Part shown: positions 23,336 through 32,988 of the stretch, piece after piece | Numbering within the stretch: the first letter of the stretch is position 1 | How the letters are laid out: the number at the start of each line of letters is the position of its first letter | Assembly (NCBI RefSeq): GCF_001654855.1 | Contig: NZ_LXEN01000102.1 | Span: 57,466-121,465 of the forward strand | Direction: 5' to 3' | Length of the DNA: 64,000 nt | Source of the DNA: Proteus myxofaciens ATCC 19692 | GTDB taxonomy: Bacteria > Pseudomonadota > Gammaproteobacteria > Enterobacterales > Enterobacteriaceae | Notes under the pieces: generated by a model | Told to the model about the DNA's origin: nothing | Databases searched by the model: none | Seen by the model: only the letters and a program-made list of their open reading frames with translations | Program-made: the position numbers and the translations under genes

Positions 23336-23752
23336 ATGATTAATAAGTTTAATCAGCTCGTTAACCATCCTGATCTAGGTAAGCTAATATTACGTGTTAC
23401 GATTGGTGTTTTAATGCTTTTACATGGTCTCCATAAAATGGAACCCGGTGGATTAGCTGGTATTCAAGGAATGTTAGCTAATATTAATTTACCAAGTTTT
23501 ATTGCTTACGGTACGTTAATTGGCGAAGTGCTTTGCCCTATTTTATTGATCATTGGTTTATTTACGCGTGCATCTGCTTTTATTGTTGCCATCACGATGT
23601 TAGTGGCTATTTTGATGGTGCATTCAAGTAGTTTTTGGGCTCTTGATCCTAAAACAGGGGGTTGGGCTGCTGAAAGTGCGGGTATTTATCTCCTGGCAGG
23701 ATTAGCGCTGATGTTTTTAGGTAGTGGTCGTTTTGCAATAAGAAAAGATTAA
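23336..23752 (+). CDS. DoxX family membrane protein
   Basis: 138 residues with four predicted membrane helices. Family features: KLILRVTIGVLMLLHGLHK at the first helix, FIAYGTLIGEVLCPILLIIG, LFTRASAFIVAITMLVAILM, and a final helix before the RFAIRKD tail. GGAG at 23327-23330 fixes the start. An upstream in-frame ATG at 23294 adds 14 residues without a ribosome site. It is a single-gene unit, distinct from yqjF in the same window. Substrate unknown: DoxX/DoxD proteins have been tied to thiosulfate:quinone oxidoreductases and thiol stress. Confidence 0.82.
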   Translation: MINKFNQLVNHPDLGKLILRVTIGVLMLLHGLHKMEPGGLAGIQGMLANINLPSFIAYGTLIGEVLCPILLIIGLFTRASAFIVAITMLVAILMVHSSSFWALDPKTGGWAAESAGIYLLAGLALMFLGSGRFAIRKD

Positions 23753-23796
23753 TGACTTAATTTCTAACTATTACTAACTAGACTTACTCGATAAAT

Positions 23797-23834
23797 AAAC
23801 GCCCAGCATTGTATGAACTGGGCGTTTTTTGTTT
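23797..23834. terminator. Terminator between doxX and the M16 protease gene
   Basis: AAACGCCCAG / CTGGGCGTTT stem with an 11-base loop and a T-run on the plus side. An A-run on the other side gives partial function for the convergent gene. Confidence 0.8.
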
Positions 23835-23850
23835 TTAACCAAGAAAATTT

Positions 23851-26649
23851 TTATTTTTGTGTTGGTGGTGTCAGTTTAAAGACTTTTTCATTATTACCTA
23901 ACCACTGATGAGCGACTTGATTAATATCATTGACGCTTAATGCGTTAATTATCGTAGGCTCATTTAATAAACGCTGATACTGTTTATCGTCTGTTGCAAC
24001 TTGCGCGAGTGCATCAGTCCAATAACTTGCGCTATCACGTACTTGTCCATTTTCTGTAAACCAAATATTTTTAGCTTCTTTGAGCTCTTTTTCTGTAATA
24101 CCTGATTGTTTTATTTCAGTGATTACATTACGTGCTAGCGTAATAAGTTCATCAGCACGTTGTGGTGATGCAGTGAAATTTAAACGCGCAGTATAAAAAC
24201 TGGTTGGTACTTTGGTTAACATTTCAGAAAAACCGAGTGAATAAATACCACCAGCTCGCTCACGAAGATTTAATCTTAAGCGTTGGCTCACAATTGTGTC
24301 GAGAATATTCAGTGCTAAGACATTTTGTTGAGACCATTGTGCTGGTGCTGCATATTGAATACTGACCATGCTCTTATCGCTACTTGCAATAGGATAGGTT
24401 TTGCTAAATGACGATAATTTCGGATTAATAGCAGGATCAGCCCAATATAATCGTTGTGTAGAACGTTCTGGAATAGAAGCAATCCAGCGTTCAACCATTG
24501 GTTTTACTTGGTTAAGTGTAATTGGTCCACTGATAACTAGCGTCATATCTGCGGGTTGACCTAAAATAAGTTGGTTTGTTTGCTGTAGTTGTTGTGCACT
24601 AAACTGACGCCATGCTCCTTGTGGATCAATGACTAAGCGTTCACCATTTTGATAGCTCTCTTTATTGATATTATCTAAGAAAATGCGCTCAACTGGAGTT
24701 TTGGCTATGCCCAATGCCATTGATTGTTTTTGTTGCTCTAATTTTTCGCCATTAAATTGAGGTGATGTTATTTTGAGATGCATTAATGTTAGTAAGGTAT
24801 CAAGTTCTTCAATGGGGGCTTCACCACGAAAACCGTGAAATAATAGCTCACTATAAGGGCGTAAACTGATTTGGTGCTGTTTGGTAAATAAAGCTAATTC
24901 TCGTGCATTATAATGACCATATCCGCTGATTTCTGGTAAATTCAGCGCCCATTGCACCATACCTAAGTTTTCATTAGTTTCCAGTGAGGAACCACCAGGA
25001 ATGCGTAATGAAACTTGTATATTATCCTTGAGATTATTATCGTTTTTAATAATCACATTAATGTTGTTACTTAACGTCCATTCTTGCGTTTTTTCAATCG
25101 GTAATGATTGCGTTGATACAATAGAACCTGTTTTTTCAGGTTGAATATCTAAGGTGACAGCCTGTGTTTTTAAGGCGAATGCACCTGGATTTGATTGTCG
25201 AATGTCTAGCCAACGCTGTGTCGCTTTCGCACTATCAAATACGCTAGCATCACTATCAGGGCCTATTATTGCAACACGAGGTGAAGCGTCTTTTAAATAG
25301 TTTGAGAAATAGTGAGTTAGTGTTTCTGGTGTGACTTTATTAATTAATTGATAGCTTAAATTCAGCGCCTGTTTTTTGGTCTGAATTGGCATATTCAATT
25401 CAATCGCCGTTGTGATTTGATTCGCTAAATAATCATGTTCATAGCGATCTTCACCTGCGGCTTGTTGGCTTAAACGTTTTAACAGCGCATTGCGTGCATT
25501 ATCTAACTCTTCTTGTGTCACTTGCTGCGTTGCTAAACGTTGAACCTCAGTAAACAGAATATCCAAAGTACCTTGATAATCATTACCTTTAGGGTGAGCA
25601 ATCATGAGTTGTTGAGAGCGACGAGCATCAAGTAATGCACCTTGTGTATTAGCACTGATAGAAGGTACTAGCCCATTATCAACAATCGTTGAGAAGCGCT
25701 GATTTAAAATAGATAACCATAAGGAATCCATTAAATCTTCATATTGGCCTTGGTGACTATTTAGTGGCGCTGGCAACGTGCGTTGCAGTGTAAATTGTAA
25801 AATTCGAGAGCCTTGCTCTTTGTCAAAAATGGTTTTTATCAGTAAGTCTTTATGATTAGCAAACTGATGCCAAGAAGGGTCATCAATACCTTTATTCGCA
25901 CTATTTGGCGTGTTAAATAGTGTTTTAATATCAGCAACAGCATCACCTTGATTAAAATTACCCACAAGAATTAATGCCATTCTCTCAGGCTGATACCATG
26001 TATCGTAATAGCGTTTTGCTTCTTTTACATCACCATGTTTAACAATATTCAAATCACCAATAGGATCACGTGCAAGATAGCGGCTACCGTAGTAACGTAA
26101 TTCTTCTAGCTGATGATTAATGCGAAAACCAATTCCTTGACGTAATCGCCACTCTTCAACAATAACAGGACGCTCTTTATCAAATTCAACAGGATCGTAT
26201 GTCATATGAAATGCCCAATCTGATAGGATGGTTAAACCTGTTTTAATTTGTACTGGGTTTGCATTAGGTAGTGAGAGTTTATATGTCGTTGAATTTAAGC
26301 TTGTTGCCGCATTAACATGACTTCCTAACTTCATACCAAGGCTTTCTAATTTTTTGAAACCCGTTGTACCGGGAAAGTTTGTTGTCCCTTTAAATGCCAT
26401 ATGCTCAGTAAAATGAGCAAGTCCTAGCTGTTTTTCGTCTTCTTGTACTGAGCCACTTTTTACTAATAAACGCATTTCAACACCCGTTTGTGGGCGATGA
26501 AGCAAATACACATCTAAACCATTATCTAATGTGAAATGGCGAATATCAGGACGCTGTGAAAGCGGTTTTTTATCTTGTGGTGATGGCGTACCAACGGCAC
26601 AGCCAACAAGGGAAAGACTCACTGAAAGGATCAGTAATTTACGATACAT
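23851..26649 (-). CDS. pqqL: M16 zinc metalloprotease, PqqL/FusC-like, predicted lipoprotein
   Basis: 932-residue inverzincin protease made of two M16 repeats. The zinc site is HFTEH (H79, E82, H83), with the downstream ERPVIVEE motif (residues 159-166) giving the third ligand. The second, inactive-type repeat starts near residue 520. The N terminus has a lipobox, SLSLVGC (Cys17), predicting a lipid anchor. It is the size of E. coli PqqL (931) and of Pectobacterium FusC, which cuts imported ferredoxin in the periplasm to release iron. Its start overlaps the ABC transporter stop by 11 bases, so it is translationally coupled. The name pqqL is historical and has nothing to do with PQQ synthesis. 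Confidence 0.9.
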   Translation of the reverse strand: MYRKLLILSVSLSLVGCAVGTPSPQDKKPLSQRPDIRHFTLDNGLDVYLLHRPQTGVEMRLLVKSGSVQEDEKQLGLAHFTEHMAFKGTTNFPGTTGFKKLESLGMKLGSHVNAATSLNSTTYKLSLPNANPVQIKTGLTILSDWAFHMTYDPVEFDKERPVIVEEWRLRQGIGFRINHQLEELRYYGSRYLARDPIGDLNIVKHGDVKEAKRYYDTWYQPERMALILVGNFNQGDAVADIKTLFNTPNSANKGIDDPSWHQFANHKDLLIKTIFDKEQGSRILQFTLQRTLPAPLNSHQGQYEDLMDSLWLSILNQRFSTIVDNGLVPSISANTQGALLDARRSQQLMIAHPKGNDYQGTLDILFTEVQRLATQQVTQEELDNARNALLKRLSQQAAGEDRYEHDYLANQITTAIELNMPIQTKKQALNLSYQLINKVTPETLTHYFSNYLKDASPRVAIIGPDSDASVFDSAKATQRWLDIRQSNPGAFALKTQAVTLDIQPEKTGSIVSTQSLPIEKTQEWTLSNNINVIIKNDNNLKDNIQVSLRIPGGSSLETNENLGMVQWALNLPEISGYGHYNARELALFTKQHQISLRPYSELLFHGFRGEAPIEELDTLLTLMHLKITSPQFNGEKLEQQKQSMALGIAKTPVERIFLDNINKESYQNGERLVIDPQGAWRQFSAQQLQQTNQLILGQPADMTLVISGPITLNQVKPMVERWIASIPERSTQRLYWADPAINPKLSSFSKTYPIASSDKSMVSIQYAAPAQWSQQNVLALNILDTIVSQRLRLNLRERAGGIYSLGFSEMLTKVPTSFYTARLNFTASPQRADELITLARNVITEIKQSGITEKELKEAKNIWFTENGQVRDSASYWTDALAQVATDDKQYQRLLNEPTIINALSVNDINQVAHQWLGNNEKVFKLTPPTQK

Positions 26650-28348
26650 ATTCGGTAACTCCAGCAGATTGAGAGGAGGGCGCTGTAGGGGCTTTTAAAG
26701 AAATGACATTATCGGCAATAACATGCGTGAATCGTTGATGAGTCACTAATGCAATCCCTGTATGTGGCAGATGATATTTAAGTAGCTGTAACATATTAAC
26801 GGCATTTTGTTCATCTAGCGCCGAGGTTGTCTCATCTAATAAGATAAGTTCTGGTTTATTAAGTAATAAGCGAGCAAAGATAAGACGTTGTTGTTCACCA
26901 CCAGAAAGACGCGTTGTCCAGTCTGTTTCTAGTGATAGCTGATTTTTGATTTTATCTAACCCCACCAAATGTAGTGCGTTTGTATACTCTTGTTGAGTAA
27001 ATTGTTTAGGTTCACAAGGGTAAGACAGTAAGCTATCTAAACGTGCATAAGGGAGATACATACGTTGAGGTATCCAGCTAAGATTCGGTGAACGTTGGAT
27101 ATTGCCTTTAAAATAAGGCCAGTGACCACTAAGCGCTCTTAATAGCGTTGATTTACCTAAACCCGATTCTCCTTCAATAACCGTTAATTCACCGGTTTTT
27201 ATTGTCAGATGAATATCTTGAATAAGCAGGCTCTCATCTTGCATAAAGAGCGATAAATTGGCCTTAAGCCTTGAGTGTGAGTCGTTTAAATCACGGATTT
27301 GGGGTTCGTGATCGTGCTCTAAAAGTACAACAAAATTATAAAGACGAGTTACAGTCGCTTGCCATGCAGCTATCTCTTTATAAGAGAAAATAAACCAGCT
27401 TAATGCACCAGCAACACTGGAAAAGGCTTGTCGTAATTGCATTAATCCGCCTAGCATTAATTCACCAGCAAGAAATTTAGGTAATGCAAAAATAATTGGC
27501 GCCATTGCTGTTGCTTGTTGATAGCCTACCGTGAAAAAAGCAAGATTTCTTTCATAGCGAATAAGACTATTCCAGTTGCGAATAACACCAAGAAAGCGAC
27601 CCATTAATTCATGACGATCGTTTGTTTCACCGCGTTGTCCTGCAATTGCATCGCCATGTTGTTTACGCGTAATAAGCGCAGTACGGTAATCTGCCTCTTT
27701 ACGTTGTTTCTCCATGTTAATTTTACGTAGCGGTGAACCAATGAGTTGCGTAATGGTAATACCAATAATGGTATAAATAATACATGCCCAAAACATATAA
27801 CCGGGTACAGTCCATTCACTACCACCAAGAGTGAATGAGAGTGCACCTGAAAGCGACCATAAAATGGTGGCAAAAGAGATAAGTGTCAGTAAAGAGTGTA
27901 AAAACGTGACAGTAAGGCGCATTGTGGATTCAATCAGCAAACGAATATCTTCAGCAATACGTTGATCAGGATTATCAGGTTCTTGAGATGTTAACCTCAG
28001 CATGTAGTGCTTGCTGTTTTTTGATAACCAACGCTCAAGAACTTGTTCTGTCATGCCTTGTCGCCAGCGAATAATCATTTTTTGGCGTAAATAATCACCC
28101 ATAACAACGACAGTAATTAAGCCTGCAATAATAATGACAAATTGCTGGAGGAGCTTATATAGCGCTTGTCCATCGAGTTGCTGTAAAGCGTTATAAAACG
28201 CCCCATTCCACTCATTCATTTTGACGTTAAACCAAACGGATGAAAGGGTTAGCGTCAAAGAGACAATTAAGAGAAACCAGCAGTAAAGGGCGGCACGCCG
28301 CCCCCAAAAAGGTGAAACTAAATAGAAAAATTGTTTTATTGTTTTCAT
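26639..28348 (-). CDS. yddA: SbmA/BacA-type ABC transporter with fused ATPase, YddA/FusD-like
   Basis: 569 residues: an N-terminal six-helix membrane domain (about 1-330) of the SbmA/BacA type, with WRQGMTEQVLERWL and NPDQRIAEDIR. The C-terminal ATPase has Walker A GESGLGKSTLLRALSG, signature LSGGEQQRLIFARLLL and Walker B PELILLDETTSAL. E. coli YddA sits beside pqqL and yddB, and FusD is the equivalent in ferredoxin-using Pectobacterium. Probable job is to move the peptide or cofactor products of protease cleavage across the inner membrane. It lies 63 bases after the receptor gene and overlaps the protease gene. Confidence 0.88.
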   Translation of the reverse strand: MKTIKQFFYLVSPFWGRRAALYCWFLLIVSLTLTLSSVWFNVKMNEWNGAFYNALQQLDGQALYKLLQQFVIIIAGLITVVVMGDYLRQKMIIRWRQGMTEQVLERWLSKNSKHYMLRLTSQEPDNPDQRIAEDIRLLIESTMRLTVTFLHSLLTLISFATILWSLSGALSFTLGGSEWTVPGYMFWACIIYTIIGITITQLIGSPLRKINMEKQRKEADYRTALITRKQHGDAIAGQRGETNDRHELMGRFLGVIRNWNSLIRYERNLAFFTVGYQQATAMAPIIFALPKFLAGELMLGGLMQLRQAFSSVAGALSWFIFSYKEIAAWQATVTRLYNFVVLLEHDHEPQIRDLNDSHSRLKANLSLFMQDESLLIQDIHLTIKTGELTVIEGESGLGKSTLLRALSGHWPYFKGNIQRSPNLSWIPQRMYLPYARLDSLLSYPCEPKQFTQQEYTNALHLVGLDKIKNQLSLETDWTTRLSGGEQQRLIFARLLLNKPELILLDETTSALDEQNAVNMLQLLKYHLPHTGIALVTHQRFTHVIADNVISLKAPTAPSSQSAGVTEYVS

Positions 28349-28411
28349 TGCTTATTGGTCATATTTTTATTGTGTATTGACTATGTTGCTCACATTTACT
28401 TCGTCAATTTA

Positions 28412-31156
28412 TTAATAGTCGTAGCTAACTTGTAACCAGAATTGACGCCCGGCTTCATACGACTTGTAATCTTTGTCTTGATAAGTGAAATAATCAGAGA
28501 CATTTTTTGTATTCAATACGTTATTTACTTCAACAGAAATACCAACACCATAGGCAAATTCAGGCTTCCAACCTAATTTGGTATCCCACGTAAAGCGACT
28601 GCTGTAGCTACGTTTTTTATATTCAAACAGTGGACCGTACTCACTTGGTTTTGGTGAACCATTATTTGCTTTTTCAGCTTGTGTACGTGAACCATTCCAT
28701 TGCAGACGGTTATACCAAGTCACATCCCAATCATCCCATACACTGGTGAGTTCAGCGGTGATTTTTAATGGTGAGTTAAAGTTGCCTGAAGGTAAGTCTT
28801 TAGCATTAATAATTTTTCCGTCATACCATACTTTGTCGTAATTCATTCCTTGTGCACTAGGATCATAGTTAGCGTAGCCAGAGTCTTTAGGCGTATTTGT
28901 TTTGCTTTTTTGCCAACTGATAGAGGCATCAAAAACATGTTCTGCTTTGGCTAATTCCCATGGTTGGCTGTTTTTAACAGAAAGTGTCAAGGTATCGTGT
29001 TTACTACGACCATTGTTATTAAAGTGACGAATAGCACGTTCTTCTGGTGTGAGTGCATTTGGATATTTGGTGTCACTACGCACTTCATCACGGCCTTCTC
29101 GATGAACGTATTGCAAACGCCACGTCGTAGAAGCAATCTCTTGTTGTAGCCCTAAAGTAATTTCGTCGTTGTAAGGTGTTTTGAGTGAGTCAACACCATC
29201 AAAGTCAGTACGATTAGTCCACATCGCATCAGGATCATCACAATCAAAGTAACAATGCTGTAATCCTGCATTTTGAGCACCATAAAGCGCATAAGTGAGC
29301 ATTGAACGACCGTAATAACGGTTTACACCACCGATTAAGAGTGTGTTACCAGAACCCCAAACATCGTAAGTGGCACTTAAACGTGGAGAGATATTATTTG
29401 TTTGTACAAAATCATCTCTATCTAAACGCACACCAGGACGTAGAGTTAAGCGTTTATATTGAATATTATCATCAAGATAGACGGCATAATTTGTGTAAGA
29501 GGCATCATGAGTGCCTTTTAAAAAACGGGTTGCTTGTTGTAATGAACCCATCCACTGATCATCCCATGTCGATCCGGCATAGGTGTAGTTATAATAGGTA
29601 TCGTCACGAATATAAGAGCCTTTAGTTCGACTGATTTCAAAACCAGCAGTAGGTTGATGCGATGTTAAACCCCATTCAACAGGATTAAAACGCATAACGG
29701 TTTTGGTAGAATACGTCTCTTGTTTACTCTTAAGATCACCTTGTCCACCACTGCTAATTTGTTGTGGATTTTGCCAATCGCTATAGTCTTTAATCGTAAC
29801 AAAGTAATCTTGATCGTTAGTCCGCTTATCTTCTAAATTTTGATAGCCAGCAGTAAATTCAAGTGTTCCTAAATCGAGTTTATGTTTATAAAGCGCAGTA
29901 AAGCTTAGGCCATTATGTTCATTATCATAGCCAGAGTTATAAACAGAACCTGAAAATAGGTAACTTTTATATCGTGCAATATTACTTGAAAAATCAAGGG
30001 ATTGTTTATCTGAGATATCCCAAGAATATTTAATAAAATAGTTATCTGAGGTGCGTGTTTGGTCACGATAATGTGGTGTTTGTTCGATTTGTTCTAATTC
30101 TCCATCAGGATGACGAATAATGCCGCCTTCTGAACTTATCATCATCGGAATAGTTGATTCACGACGAGATGCTGAGAAAATAAGACCAGAATTGTCAGTT
30201 AAGCCGGTTTCAAACCAACCACCAAAGTTTTGTTTATCATATTTCTTTTGGAAACGAGCAGGATTACTGAAATCGTTATTAGCGGTATCAAAATTTAATT
30301 TAGGATCGGTAAAAATATTATTCCAGCTTGAGCGTGTTGTACGGTAATAGGCATTAGCATGTGTTTCACCTGACCAACGACGGCTTTGCACTTCAACAGT
30401 ACCCCCTGTAAACCCACCAAATTCAACAGGAATGTTGTTATCATAGACGGCGACACTGTCAATTAAGCGACTATCAAGGTACATTCCTTGTTCATCACTT
30501 GAGATTCGTGTATTGGTTTCACCTAAACCTGAGTTAGCTGGGTCAAAGTCATTATTAAAACTGACGCCATCAAGTTTATAAGCATTTTGGTAGCTACTTG
30601 AGCCATGAATGGAAATACGAGAAGGCTTAATTTCACCTTGGTTCATTGACGTACTGTCGTTATTTGAGAATTGAACCGCAGGATTGCTTTTTAATAAGTC
30701 AGTGACATTACCATCACCTGTATTTCGTTGTTTGATTTCTTCTGCAGTAATGTATTGTGGTGCAGAAACAACATCAGTTGCAGGATGATAACGAGTACCA
30801 ACTCCCGTGACTTTTACCTCAGGAATAACAATCGCATTAGTTGTTGCAAGAGGGCGTATAACAAAGCCATTACCTTGTGGAATAATCTCCATTCCACTCC
30901 CAATTAACACCTTTTGTAAGGCTGTTTGCGTTTCAAATTGACCTGATAATGCTGGAGCACGTAGGTTTTTAACCGCGTTGGCATCAAATAAAATGTGTAC
31001 TTGGCCTTGTTGTGCAATCGCGCTAAGTGAATCTGCTAAAGATTGCTCTGGCAGTGTGACAGAAACGGTTGAAGCATAAGCGCAAGGCGCAATGATGGTA
31101 GTGCTAACTAGTAATGCTAATAGAGATCTCTTAAGGATCCTTTTTTTGTTACTCAT
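28412..31156 (-). CDS. TonB-dependent outer-membrane receptor with STN signalling domain (FusA/YddB/FecA-like)
   Basis: 914 residues. Signal peptide (about 1-29, basic then LLALLVSTTIIAPCAYA). The STN domain (about 30-105, LPEQSLADSLSAIAQQG and LIGSGMEIIPQGNGFVI) contacts a FecR-type anti-sigma. The plug domain (about 125-265) follows, then a 22-strand barrel ending in Y-D-Y with alternating aromatics (FWLQVSYDY). The start at 31156 is chosen because a real signal peptide begins there and GGTGA precedes it. An upstream frame to 31234 would overlap a Fur-like site. Placement with the M16 protease and YddA-type ABC gene suggests a ferredoxin-like protein ligand rather than a siderophore. Confidence 0.9.
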   Translation of the reverse strand: MSNKKRILKRSLLALLVSTTIIAPCAYASTVSVTLPEQSLADSLSAIAQQGQVHILFDANAVKNLRAPALSGQFETQTALQKVLIGSGMEIIPQGNGFVIRPLATTNAIVIPEVKVTGVGTRYHPATDVVSAPQYITAEEIKQRNTGDGNVTDLLKSNPAVQFSNNDSTSMNQGEIKPSRISIHGSSSYQNAYKLDGVSFNNDFDPANSGLGETNTRISSDEQGMYLDSRLIDSVAVYDNNIPVEFGGFTGGTVEVQSRRWSGETHANAYYRTTRSSWNNIFTDPKLNFDTANNDFSNPARFQKKYDKQNFGGWFETGLTDNSGLIFSASRRESTIPMMISSEGGIIRHPDGELEQIEQTPHYRDQTRTSDNYFIKYSWDISDKQSLDFSSNIARYKSYLFSGSVYNSGYDNEHNGLSFTALYKHKLDLGTLEFTAGYQNLEDKRTNDQDYFVTIKDYSDWQNPQQISSGGQGDLKSKQETYSTKTVMRFNPVEWGLTSHQPTAGFEISRTKGSYIRDDTYYNYTYAGSTWDDQWMGSLQQATRFLKGTHDASYTNYAVYLDDNIQYKRLTLRPGVRLDRDDFVQTNNISPRLSATYDVWGSGNTLLIGGVNRYYGRSMLTYALYGAQNAGLQHCYFDCDDPDAMWTNRTDFDGVDSLKTPYNDEITLGLQQEIASTTWRLQYVHREGRDEVRSDTKYPNALTPEERAIRHFNNNGRSKHDTLTLSVKNSQPWELAKAEHVFDASISWQKSKTNTPKDSGYANYDPSAQGMNYDKVWYDGKIINAKDLPSGNFNSPLKITAELTSVWDDWDVTWYNRLQWNGSRTQAEKANNGSPKPSEYGPLFEYKKRSYSSRFTWDTKLGWKPEFAYGVGISVEVNNVLNTKNVSDYFTYQDKDYKSYEAGRQFWLQVSYDY

Positions 31157-31213
31157 ACGTATTTCACCAATCCCATTCACAAACTCAATTATTGTTGTTA
31201 CTACGGAAGAGGG

Positions 31214-31232
31214 TGAAATGAGAATTATCCTC
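31214..31232. promoter_or_regulatory. Candidate Fur box upstream of the receptor gene
   Basis: TGAAATGAGAATTATCCTC matches the 19-bp Fur consensus GATAATGATAATCATTATC at about 12 positions, including an AATGAxAAT core. It sits 58-76 bases upstream of the receptor start. It suggests iron repression of the receptor independently of the sigma factor. Confidence 0.5.
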
Positions 31233-31265
31233 ACCTGTAAAAAAGAATATTTTTCATATTTATTT

Positions 31266-32279
31266 TTACTTGTTGATAATTAATACATTATTTTTATCAG
31301 TAAAGATAACATTGACGGGTAAAATAAGTGGAATTGCGGTAATAAAGCTTTTTGCATCATCGATATTTGCTACACCAGAGACTTTCATTTTAGCAAGATC
31401 TGGTGAGGCTAATTGAATATTAATATTGAGATAAGGTTTAAGTTTAGCAATCACCTCCGTTAGCGGTTGCTCAAAAAAATGCAATTGCCCAAAACGCCAA
31501 CTTCCTACAAAATCTGGATTAATCGCTGAGACAACAAACTGCTCACGAGTTGGTAGGCTTGTGGCTTGTGTTCCTGCATAAAGATATGTTGGTTTAGCAT
31601 TTTTTGAGGCTCTCACTTCAACAATGCCTTCATGCACTGCAACACTAGTTTGATTATTTTGATAATGGCTGACTTCAAATTCAGTCCCCACAACTTTGAC
31701 TAAGCTATTATCAGTATGAACATAAAAAGGACGATAAGGGTTTGATTTTACTTTAAAATAAGCTTGTCCTTTATCTAACCAAAGCTGGCGCTCTGTTTGT
31801 ATATACGCCACCCTGACTTGGCTATTTCTATCTAAAAAAACTTTTGAGCCATCAGCTAAAGTCATTTCTTTTGGTAAGTCGCTGGTTGCTAACGTCATGT
31901 TATCCATTAATAAAGCCGGTAAATGGCTATATGGCAGATATAAAATAGCGACCAAACAGAATGTAGCCATAGTATGAGTAATAGGACGCCAGAAAGAGCG
32001 CTTTGGTTTCTCAATGGTAGGTGTCGCCGGTCTAGGTAAGTCATCACAATTACGCCAAAGCTCAGCAATAGCTTGATAAGCATGCTGATGAGCATCGTGA
32101 AGCATCCAATCTTTAAATTCGGCTCTTTGTGTCGGCGTCATTCTTTGACTATGCTGTCGCGTAAACCAAAGCGCGGCTTGTTCATCAATAGAATCGTTAA
32201 GTCGCTCATCTTCTGATCCTACTAAATGTGTCGCTGAAGCCTTATCTGCGTAAGGTTTATTATCCAGCTTATTCATCAT
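31266..32279 (-). CDS. FecR-like anti-sigma/sigma-regulator membrane protein
   Basis: 337 residues. The N-terminal cytoplasmic sigma-binding domain (DUF4880-like, EQAALWFTRQHSQRMTPTQR and FKDWMLHDAHQHAYQAI) is followed by one membrane helix (about residues 100-125, ATFCLVAILYLPYSHLPAL). The periplasmic FecR domain (ADGSKVFLDRNSQVRV ... VVGTEFEVSHY ... VAVHEGIVEV) and a C-terminal STN-contacting domain complete it. The start at 32279 overlaps the sigma gene by 11 bases and has AGGAG 10 bases upstream, the normal fecI-fecR coupling. A longer frame into the sigma gene has no support. It relays receptor occupancy to the sigma factor. Confidence 0.9.
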   Translation of the reverse strand: MMNKLDNKPYADKASATHLVGSEDERLNDSIDEQAALWFTRQHSQRMTPTQRAEFKDWMLHDAHQHAYQAIAELWRNCDDLPRPATPTIEKPKRSFWRPITHTMATFCLVAILYLPYSHLPALLMDNMTLATSDLPKEMTLADGSKVFLDRNSQVRVAYIQTERQLWLDKGQAYFKVKSNPYRPFYVHTDNSLVKVVGTEFEVSHYQNNQTSVAVHEGIVEVRASKNAKPTYLYAGTQATSLPTREQFVVSAINPDFVGSWRFGQLHFFEQPLTEVIAKLKPYLNINIQLASPDLAKMKVSGVANIDDAKSFITAIPLILPVNVIFTDKNNVLIINK

Positions 32280-32817
32280 GCGAGCGGTTCTCCTGTCCTG
32301 CATCGACATATCTTTTACAGTGTAATAGGGCCGCTGCGATATGTTTTTCAACCATACTGATTGATATTTCCATTCGTTCTGCAATTTCGCTTTGAGATAA
32401 TCCATCAAAACGATAAAGCACAAACGCTTCACGACGACGAGGGGGTAATAAAGTCAGCGCTTCATTTAGTAACACTAAACGTTGTTGATGCTCAAGCACA
32501 CAGCCAGGATCAAGTTCTGTTATATAGTGTTGAGTTGCCTCTTCAACTTCATAATCGTCTTGGTAAATGTTTTTTTGTTTTTGGTTTTTTCTCCAATGGT
32601 CAATCAAAACATGGTTAGCAATTTTAAACAAAAAAGCACGTTGCTCTTGAACTGGCGTCTGTTCTTTTCGGTTTAACCATAGCGTAAACACATCTTGAGA
32701 CAAATCATCTGCATCATGGCAGTTTCCTGTGCGTTTTTGGAAAAAACGCACAAGCTGACCATAGGTTGATTGATAGGCACAACTGATTTTTTGTGCCATT
32801 GATTTATCGCTAGCCAT
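32269..32817 (-). CDS. ECF sigma factor, FecI-like
   Basis: 182 residues. Region 2 (about 12-80, YGQLVRFFQKRTGNCHDADD, LSQDVFTLWLN) and region 4 (about 115-170, LPPRRREAFVLYRFDGLSQS, EIAERMEISISMVEKHIAAA) are those of iron-starvation ECF sigmas. It is coupled to the fecR-like gene. By analogy with FecI and PvdS-type systems it should direct transcription of the receptor-ABC-protease genes when the ligand binds the receptor. No sigma-dependent promoter motif could be fixed by eye. Confidence 0.92.
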   Translation of the reverse strand: MASDKSMAQKISCAYQSTYGQLVRFFQKRTGNCHDADDLSQDVFTLWLNRKEQTPVQEQRAFLFKIANHVLIDHWRKNQKQKNIYQDDYEVEEATQHYITELDPGCVLEHQQRLVLLNEALTLLPPRRREAFVLYRFDGLSQSEIAERMEISISMVEKHIAAALLHCKRYVDAGQENRSHDE

Positions 32818-32876
32818 AATCTCTGGTGTCTAAAAAAGAGTGAAATAATAAGCTCTTACTGCTTCTAATGTGTATA

Positions 32877-32935
32877 AATTATGATAGTTATCAAGCTAAT
32901 TTTTTGTTTACTTATTAATAATAAGCAATATCATT
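32877..32935. promoter_or_regulatory. Divergent control region with Fur-like sites (sigma gene / tonB)
   Basis: Two overlapping-scale matches to the Fur 19-mer: 32877-32895 (about 12 of 19, containing the inverted repeat TGATA-GT-TATCA) and 32917-32935 (about 11 of 19). They lie between the divergent sigma-factor and tonB-like genes, where one Fur-controlled region could repress both. Only a candidate in such AT-rich DNA. Confidence 0.4.
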
Positions 32936-32988
32936 TGTATTTATATTATGCCTATAATTCACCAGAAAGAAAATGAGAGGCAACAATT

